Shown here: positions 59,029 to 64,000 of the stretch, piece after piece
Numbering within the stretch: the stretch's first letter is position 1
How the letters are laid out: each line of letters starts with the position of its first letter
Source of the DNA: Microbacterium sp. zg-B96
GTDB taxonomy: Bacteria; Actinomycetota; Actinomycetes; Actinomycetales; Microbacteriaceae
DNA length: 64,000 nt
Direction: 5' to 3'
NCBI RefSeq assembly: GCF_030246865.1
Contig: NZ_CP126738.1
Span: forward strand, 2,170,001-2,234,000
The notes under the pieces: generated by a model
Databases searched by the model: none
Seen by the model: only the letters and a program-made list of their open reading frames with translations
What the model was told of the DNA's origin: nothing
Translations under genes and position numbers: made by a program

Positions 59029-59379
59029 ATGGCACGCAGAATTGTTCACCAGCTCGTCGACGACCTCGACGGGACCGAACTCGAAGCCGGATCCGGGGAG
59101 ACAGTGTTGTTTTCCCTAGACGGCATCGCTTACGAAATCGATCTCACGGACGACAACGCGCAGGCGCTGCGCGATGCGTTCGCTCCCTATGTGTCCGCTG
59201 CCCGCCGCGTTTCGGGCCGCTCCACTTCCTCGTCGGGTTCCACCGCACGCCGCCGTCGTCGCACGGGTCAGCACGATTATGGCCCGGTGCGCGAATGGGC
59301 CAAGGCCAACGGCTACACCGTTTCCGAGCGCGGGCGGGTACCCGCTGCAGTGCTCGAGGCGTACGAAGCCGCGAACTGA
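59029..59379 (+). CDS. lsr2: Lsr2 nucleoid-associated protein
   Basis: 116 residues. The N-terminal dimerisation domain (RRIVHQLVDDLDGTELEAGS; GIAYEIDLTDDNAQALRDAF) is joined by a Ser/Arg linker to the C-terminal DNA-binding domain REWAKANGYTVSERGRVPAA with the RGR minor-groove hook. Binds AT-rich DNA and silences acquired genes, functionally like H-NS. ATG chosen from the conserved MARRIVHQL start and the TAATGT box. A hydrolase gene seems coupled to its 3' end. Confidence 0.95.
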   Translation: MARRIVHQLVDDLDGTELEAGSGETVLFSLDGIAYEIDLTDDNAQALRDAFAPYVSAARRVSGRSTSSSGSTARRRRRTGQHDYGPVREWAKANGYTVSERGRVPAAVLEAYEAAN

Positions 59380-60137
59380 GCCGCCCTGCGCGGGCGCGGC
59401 CGACCGGCCGCGGTCCGCTTCACTTCCGCGTGCTCGGCGACGACCAGCACGCCACGAATCGCCTTCCCGTGGTCCTCGTCCACGGCGTCGGGATGTCGCA
59501 CCGGTCGCTGTCGCGGCTGCATGACGAATTGGCCGCAGATTCACGCGTATTCTCCGTGGATCTCCCCGGCTTCGCGGGGCTACCCAAACCCGGCGACGTG
59601 GACATCGAAGCGATGGCCGCGGCGCTGGGCGATGTGATCGCCGCGCTGGACATCGGTCCGGCGATCCTCGTGGGCCATTCGATGGGCGCGCAGTGGGTGG
59701 TCGAGGTCGCGCGGCAGCGTCCCGAACTCGCGGCGCACGTCGTGGTCATCGGCCCCGTCGCCGACGACCGTCACCGCACCCTGCCGGCGCAGATGCGCGC
59801 CCTCGCGCTGGACACGCTCGGGGAGACCCCGAACACCAACGCGATCGTGTTCACCGATTACATCCGCTGCGGCATCCCGTGGTACCTCACCCAGGTGCGC
59901 CACATGCTGGCCTATCCCATCGACAAGCGCGTCGCCGATCTGACCGCGCCGCTGCTGGTCATCCGCGGCGAGCACGACCCGGTGGCGGGGATGCGTTGGT
60001 GTCGCCGGCTGCGTGACAGCGCGGCGGCGGGCGCGCTCGCCATCATCCCCGGCCGGCATCACGTGGCCCCGCACACCGCACCGAAGGCCGTGGCGGCGGC
60101 GATCCGCGCGCACACCGATCCGAGGCCCACGGCGTGA
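59376..60137 (+). CDS. Alpha/beta hydrolase, probable CTG start overlapping lsr2 stop
   Basis: About 253 residues. First strand LHFRVLGDD, oxyanion loop VVLVHGVGMSHRSLSRLHDE, nucleophile LVGHSMGAQWVVEVAR, acid in LVIRGEHDPVAGMRW and histidine in IPGRHHVAPH. In-frame ATG is lacking near the expected start. The GTG at 59430 would delete the first strand, whereas a CTG at 59376 gives CTGA overlapping the lsr2 stop. Either start is possible. Its stop overlaps the next gene's GTG. Confidence 0.8.
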   Translation: MSRPARARPTGRGPLHFRVLGDDQHATNRLPVVLVHGVGMSHRSLSRLHDELAADSRVFSVDLPGFAGLPKPGDVDIEAMAAALGDVIAALDIGPAILVGHSMGAQWVVEVARQRPELAAHVVVIGPVADDRHRTLPAQMRALALDTLGETPNTNAIVFTDYIRCGIPWYLTQVRHMLAYPIDKRVADLTAPLLVIRGEHDPVAGMRWCRRLRDSAAAGALAIIPGRHHVAPHTAPKAVAAAIRAHTDPRPTA

Positions 60138-60814
60138 TCGACGCGCTGAAGGCCGCCGTGTGGTGGATGCGTGACTACGCGTATGCGGGGCTGTGGCAGG
60201 CCCGCGCCACGTTCAACCGCACCGACCCCGACACGTTCCTCTCCGGCGACCGCGTTCCCGTGGTGGTGCTGCCCGGCATCTATGAGACGTGGAAGTTCAT
60301 GCAGCCGCTCGTGGCGGCGATTCACCGACGCGGCCACCCGGTGCACGTACTCGACGCGCTGCGCCGCAACGAGCGCCCCGTCGTGGAGATGGCCGAGCAG
60401 GTCACCGCGTATCTCGAGGAGCACGACCTCTCCGACGTCCTGATCGTCGCCCACAGCAAGGGCGGACTGGTGGGCAAGCAGGTGATGATCGGACCCGCGG
60501 GCGCGCGAGTGCGCGGCATGCTCGCCGTCGCGACGCCCTTCGGCGGCTCCCGCTACGCGCGGCTCCTGCCGTCGTCGACGCTGCGCATCTTCTCCCCCGC
60601 CGATGCCACGATCGTGGCGCTGGCAGGTCAAGCCGCGGTGAACTCGCGGATCGTGTCGGTCTACGGCCGGTTCGACCCGCACATCCCCGAGGGCAGCGAG
60701 CTGCCCGGCGCCAGGAACGTGCGACTCGAGACCGGCGGCCACTTCCGCATCCTCGCCCACCGCCGCGTGCTCGCTGAGTTCACGCTGCTGGCGGCTCGGA
60801 CGCGCCAGGTGTAG
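60134..60814 (+). CDS. Alpha/beta hydrolase, lipase/PGAP1-like
   Basis: 226 residues. VPVVVLPGIYETWKFMQPLV is the first strand and oxyanion region, LIVAHSKGGLVGKQVMIGPA the nucleophile elbow with the active serine, and LETGGHFRILAHRR the histidine region. The PGIYETW/HSKGG pattern resembles PGAP1- or lipase-like esterases; substrate unknown. GTG start overlaps the previous stop (GTGA), so it is coupled to the preceding hydrolase. Confidence 0.83.
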   Translation: MIDALKAAVWWMRDYAYAGLWQARATFNRTDPDTFLSGDRVPVVVLPGIYETWKFMQPLVAAIHRRGHPVHVLDALRRNERPVVEMAEQVTAYLEEHDLSDVLIVAHSKGGLVGKQVMIGPAGARVRGMLAVATPFGGSRYARLLPSSTLRIFSPADATIVALAGQAAVNSRIVSVYGRFDPHIPEGSELPGARNVRLETGGHFRILAHRRVLAEFTLLAARTRQV

Positions 60815-60845
60815 TTCCTCAGCCCGTTGCGAACAGGCAAGTGGG

Positions 60846-61847
60846 TCATGAAACCGTGAGGGTTGAGAGCCTGCTGACGGTGCGGTGCGCGTCGCGGGGT
60901 GGTTCCGCTGCCAGGAGTAGGCGTTGTGGTTCGCCCGCGGCGTGGACGTGGAGGGGGATGTCGCGGTCGTAGAGAACATCAATGAGGTTCGCGAACCGGG
61001 CGAGCGTATCGCGGGTGATGGAGGCGAGGTCGGGCACCGATGTGAGGGCGATGGAACGGAAACGCTCGGCGAGCCAGAGGTATTGCGCGACTCCGAGGGG
61101 CTGCGCGCAGAGGTCATCGAACGTGAACTCGGCGCGATTGCCGTCGATGCGTTGGGCTCTGATGGAATGACCTGCTGCGTTGAGCAGTGTGGGGGCCGCG
61201 CGGGTCTGGGCGTCTGGTCTCAGGCGCCACGCCCCTGCTCCGAAACCGTGGCTCGTGTGGGCTCGGGCCTGTCGGTAGTCCTCTCCGTCGCCGAGGTGTA
61301 CGACGTCGAATTCGGCGCGGATGAGGTCTATCGCAGGCAGGAATCGGTCGTGGAACAACGGGTTCGGCATGAGCGCGGAGGGCTCATAGTTCGATGTGGC
61401 AAGGAGGAGGATGCCGTCATCTAGCAGGCTCTTGAGTGTGGCGGTGAGATAGACGCCGTCGGCGACATCGTGGACGTGGAACTCGTCGAAGAAGACCGCT
61501 CGAGCGTTCCCGATGAGTCCGCGGAGAGATCGGTCGAGCGGCTCGCGCTGCCGGATGATCTGCTCTTGGAGCGCGCGGAAGAAGTCGTGGAAGTGGAACC
61601 GCCGCTTTCGGTCTGTCGGGATGGCGGCGAAGTAGGCCTCGCTGATGAGGCTCTTGCCCCTCCCGACGTCGCCCCAGATGTAGAAGCCGTGACGAGGCGG
61701 GGCACTGAGCGCGTCGATCGCTGCGGTCTGCTGACGATCGAAGACGAGCCCGCTGGCCTCGAGCGCTGAATGGAAGGGACCCACTGCGGCGCCAGCGAGA
61801 CGATGCGGAGTGGCCGCGGTCACGCGACCAGCGGGAAGTCTGAGCAC
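60846..61847 (-). CDS. zapE: Cell division protein ZapE (AFG1-like ATPase)
   Basis: About 333 residues. AAA+ ATPase with Walker A FYIWGDVGRGKSLISEAYF, Walker B AVFFDEFHVHDVADGVYL, sensor ILLLATSNYEPSAL, the ZapE/AFG1 segment FHDRFLPAIDLI, and C-terminal QPLGVAQYLWLAERFRSIAL. In E. coli ZapE destabilises FtsZ polymers under stress; AFG1 homologues also act in protein quality control. GTG 61845-61847 is the first credible start; it lies just inside the palindrome shared with the TetR gene, so TetR repression is likely. Confidence 0.88.
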   Translation of the reverse strand: MLRLPAGRVTAATPHRLAGAAVGPFHSALEASGLVFDRQQTAAIDALSAPPRHGFYIWGDVGRGKSLISEAYFAAIPTDRKRRFHFHDFFRALQEQIIRQREPLDRSLRGLIGNARAVFFDEFHVHDVADGVYLTATLKSLLDDGILLLATSNYEPSALMPNPLFHDRFLPAIDLIRAEFDVVHLGDGEDYRQARAHTSHGFGAGAWRLRPDAQTRAAPTLLNAAGHSIRAQRIDGNRAEFTFDDLCAQPLGVAQYLWLAERFRSIALTSVPDLASITRDTLARFANLIDVLYDRDIPLHVHAAGEPQRLLLAAEPPRDAHRTVSRLSTLTVS

Positions 61848-61851
61848 GCGC

Positions 61852-61875
61852 GTTACTCTACATCCATAGAGTAAC
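61852..61875. promoter_or_regulatory. TetR-type operator in the zapE/TetR divergent promoter
   Basis: GTTACTCTA (61852-61860) and TAGAGTAAC (61867-61875) are perfect 9-bp arms with a 6-bp spacer, 12 nt before the TetR ATG and 4 nt before the zapE GTG. It should control both genes. Confidence 0.85.
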
Positions 61876-61887
61876 TGAGGAGTCACC

Positions 61888-62475
61888 ATGGCCAGACCCG
61901 GCGATCGCCGCCCATTGATCACCGCCCACGCGATCTCCGTCCTCGCAGCCGGAGGCGCCCGCGCATTGACACATCAGGCCGTCGACCGGTCCGCGGGTCT
62001 ACCGGCCGGATCGACGTCGTACTACTTCCGCTCTCGCCGCGAACTGATCGCCGCGGCGATCGAGGGCATCCGGGCGCGCTCGAACGCTGCCTTCACTGAG
62101 GCTTCGCTGCCCGCGACGATCACTCCGCAGGACGCGGCGGACTTCATGGAAGGGCAGCTCTTGTCGCTGGCGGGTCGTCGCCGTGACGATGCGCTGGCGG
62201 TGTTCGCCCTGCTGCCCGAGGTGCAAGGTGACTGGGAGCTTCGCGCGCATCTGTCGAGTTCGTTGTTCTCGCGCGAGCTCGCAACCGATCTGATCGCCGC
62301 TTTGGGCGGGGGTAACGCCCACGACGCGTCTCTGGACCTGATCGACTTCCTCACCGGGCTGCTCTTCGGGTTGCTGTTCGGGCAACGACGAGAATCGGGC
62401 GACGCACCCTCAATTGCAGACACGCTCTGTCGATTCCTGATGAGCACGACCGACATGCCGTCGAGATCCTCATGA
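61888..62475 (+). CDS. TetR family transcriptional regulator
   Basis: 195 residues. N-terminal helix-turn-helix RALTHQAVDRSAGLPAGSTS and YYFRSRRELIAAAIEGIRAR; the rest is a helical ligand-binding and dimerisation domain ending DLIDFLTGLLFGLLFGQRRE. ATG with GAGGAGT upstream. The adjacent palindrome indicates autorepression and control of zapE. The ligand is unknown. Its stop codon overlaps the ATG of an IS481-like relic. Confidence 0.9.
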   Translation: MARPGDRRPLITAHAISVLAAGGARALTHQAVDRSAGLPAGSTSYYFRSRRELIAAAIEGIRARSNAAFTEASLPATITPQDAADFMEGQLLSLAGRRRDDALAVFALLPEVQGDWELRAHLSSSLFSRELATDLIAALGGGNAHDASLDLIDFLTGLLFGLLFGQRRESGDAPSIADTLCRFLMSTTDMPSRSS

Positions 62476-62583
62476 CTCACGCGAACGCGCCGCTCACGCC
62501 CGAGGGCCGCATTCTTCCTGAGTTATGGTCCGACCGGCGGGCCGATGATCGGGTGCCGTTTCCTCCCCAGGCGGGGATGTGGT
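62472..62583 (+). pseudogene. Relic of an IS481-family transposase (N-terminus only)
   Basis: ATG 62472 opens with THANAPLTPEGR, the conserved start of many IS481 transposases, then departs (ILPELWSDRRADDRVPFPPQ) and stops at TGA 62581-62583. No helix-turn-helix or DDE core follows. It overlaps the TetR stop by 4 nt, so an insertion once ended exactly there, or the match is a short remnant. Confidence 0.6.
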
Positions 62584-62586
62584 GAG

Positions 62587-62595
62587 TTATCCACA
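62587..62595. promoter_or_regulatory. Perfect DnaA-box consensus TTATCCACA
   Basis: Single TTATCCACA upstream of the HNH endonuclease gene. No cluster or replication genes are near, so not an origin; it may be part of a conserved 13E12-type upstream sequence. Confidence 0.4.
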
Positions 62596-62658
62596 ACCCC
62601 AGGTCAGGCATTGTTTCGGCGCCCTTCAATGTCGGAGGGGGTCGGCAGAATCGGGGGT

Positions 62659-64000
62659 ATGAACACCTCCCCGACCACCACCGCCCGGACGGCAGTGCTG
62701 TCGCATGAGCAGGTGATCTCCGGGCTGGAGGAGGTGCGGCGGCGTCGGGCGCAGGCGGATGCCGACGAGGTGTGGTTCCTGTCGCAGGCGGAGGCGGTCG
62801 CCGAGGCGGAGACCGCCCGCATCCCGACCAGTGACGGTCGGGAGCGGGAGATGCCATTGCGGGGAATGGCGGCGGAAGTCGGCGCGGTGCTGCGCCGCTC
62901 GGACCACGGCATGCGCGACCGGATGCACGACGCCACCGTGCTCGTGGACGAGTTCGCTGCCACGTTCACTGCGCTTCGGGAGGATCGCATCGACCGAGTC
63001 CACGTCCGGATCATCCAGGACGCCGGCGCCCGCATCACCGACCCCGACGCGCGGGCCCGGTTCGAGCAAGCGGCGCTGGTGGTGTGCGAGAAGGACACCC
63101 CGGGACGGGCGAAGCCACTCGTGCTGATGCTGGCGCAGCGACTGAACCCGGTGCCGCTGGAGGAGCGGCACAAGGAGGCCGCGGCGGGCCGGCGGGTGTG
63201 GGTGCGGGACCTGGACGATGGGATGGCCGAGCTGGCCGCGCTGCTGCCGGCGGAGCTGGTCTACGCGATGCGGGACCGGCTGAACCAGCACGCCCGCCAG
63301 ATCGCGGACGCCCACCGCGCCGCAGTCAAAGCCGCTGCCGCAGCGGAGACCGAAGCCAAAGCCGAAGCGATCGCCGCGGATGTGATCGCGACCGATACGC
63401 GCACGATGGATCAGATCCGCGCCGACGTCCTCACCGACCTGCTGCTCACCGGGCACGCCACCGCACCCGAGGCGACCGGGGCGATCCCGGAGGGCACGGC
63501 GATCGTCGCCCAAGTCCAGGTCGTCATTCCCGCCAACACGCTCATCGGGATCGGCGACGAGCCCGCCGAGCTGGTCGGATACGGGCCCATCAGCCCCGAC
63601 ACCGCCCGACGCCTCGCCGCGACCGCGGACGTGTGGGAACGACTGTTCACCTCCCCGACCAGCGGGGCCGTGGAGCAGGTGCTCACCTACCGGCCGACCC
63701 GGGAGATGCGCAGACACCTCGACGCCCGCGACGAGCACTGCCGGTTCCTGGGGTGTCGAAGACCCGCCCGCCAGTGCGACCTCGACCACACCCACGACGC
63801 CGCGCTGGGTGGGCCGACCTGCCTCACCAATCTCGCAAACCTGTGCCCGGGTCGACATCACCCGGTCAAGCACGGCACCGCGTGGAGCGTGGTGCAGAAA
63901 GCCCACGGCATCCTGGAATGGACCAGCCCCACCGGCCGGGTCTACACCGACATCCCCCGACGGGTGCTGGAGTTCATGGCCCTCGCCGCCATCGAAGAAC
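62659..64000 (+). CDS. DUF222 / HNH endonuclease (13E12 family), 3' end beyond the window
   Basis: At least 447 residues. The N-terminal DUF222 helical domain includes RGMAAEVGAVLRRSDHGMRD, RIDRVHVRIIQDAGARI and VWVRDLDDGMAELAALLPAE. The C-terminal HNH domain is DEHCRFLGCRRPARQCDLDH, THDAALGGPTCLTNLANLCP and GRHHPVKHGTAWSV, with paired cysteines and a likely catalytic histidine. Members are multicopy and mobile-like in mycobacteria and Microbacteriaceae; their targets are unknown. CAGAAT lies 7 nt before the ATG. The frame is open at the right edge. Confidence 0.9.
   Translation, partial: MNTSPTTTARTAVLSHEQVISGLEEVRRRRAQADADEVWFLSQAEAVAEAETARIPTSDGREREMPLRGMAAEVGAVLRRSDHGMRDRMHDATVLVDEFAATFTALREDRIDRVHVRIIQDAGARITDPDARARFEQAALVVCEKDTPGRAKPLVLMLAQRLNPVPLEERHKEAAAGRRVWVRDLDDGMAELAALLPAELVYAMRDRLNQHARQIADAHRAAVKAAAAAETEAKAEAIAADVIATDTRTMDQIRADVLTDLLLTGHATAPEATGAIPEGTAIVAQVQVVIPANTLIGIGDEPAELVGYGPISPDTARRLAATADVWERLFTSPTSGAVEQVLTYRPTREMRRHLDARDEHCRFLGCRRPARQCDLDHTHDAALGGPTCLTNLANLCPGRHHPVKHGTAWSVVQKAHGILEWTSPTGRVYTDIPRRVLEFMALAAIEE

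Overview
The window is high-GC actinobacterial DNA. Family-specific conserved genes (Lsr2, class Ib ribonucleotide reductase nrdHIEF, a DUF222/HNH gene of the 13E12 type, a DUF4011/REase-type giant protein) and abundant leaderless promoters point to Microbacteriaceae, most like Microbacterium. No prophage, CRISPR array or rRNA operon is visible. One tRNA gene, tRNA-Ala(CGC), is present.

Layout. 1-3769 (minus): L-arabinose/monosaccharide uptake and catabolism (mmsA fragment, chvE, araD) with a LacI repressor and two matching operators. 3886-9197: a hypothetical gene, a Gfo/Idh/MocA oxidoreductase coupled to an NYN-LOTUS RNA-processing-type protein, a DoxX-like membrane protein, and a DUF4921 protein coupled to an RlmG/RsmC-like methyltransferase. 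9351-15996 (minus): a seven-gene apparent operon of a flavin-dependent (LLM) oxidoreductase, a DUF1684 protein and a complete peptide/nickel-type ABC importer. 16039-20514: small regulators, DUF proteins, a VOC and a cupin protein, and an ATP-dependent DNA ligase. 20746-22967: an acquired-looking island with an EPSP-synthase-like protein that has lost its catalytic residues and a truncated IS3 element. 23156-27040 (minus): nrdHIEF.

27383-38435 is mostly housekeeping and accessory metabolism: MFS carrier, hydrolase plus acyl-CoA dehydrogenase, DUF445, SixA-like phosphatase, alcohol dehydrogenase, SDR, YbaK-like deacylase, an F420-type oxidoreductase interrupted by a TGA codon, an AbiEi-DUF559 protein and a leucine/valine-type dehydrogenase. 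38490-46909 carries a VIT1/CCC1 transporter and a glycan locus: GH35 enzyme and AraC regulator on minus, DUF5107-TPR protein and cellulase-like enzyme on plus. 47085-51294: tRNA-Ala, a coiled-coil membrane protein, a RimJ-like acetyltransferase, galU, 5-FTHF cyclo-ligase, an FmdB-type zinc ribbon and mscL. 51304-55905: a giant DUF4011-type protein whose Walker A lysine is missing, a coupled 66-residue gene, and an MGMT homologue lacking its acceptor cysteine. 55968-58959: acetate symporter, its DUF485 partner and a divergent RamA-like regulator. 59029-60814: lsr2 and two alpha/beta hydrolases. 60846-62475: zapE and a divergent TetR repressor around a shared palindrome. The right edge holds an IS481 relic and a partial HNH endonuclease gene.

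The most unusual items are the EPSP-synthase pseudoenzyme, the ATPase-defective DUF4011 protein, a three-copy stem-loop repeat family with a constant 43-nt loop, the alkyltransferase-like protein, and a permease that seems to start at ATC. At least fourteen genes have a TANNNT box 6-8 nt before the start codon, the signature of leaderless transcription.
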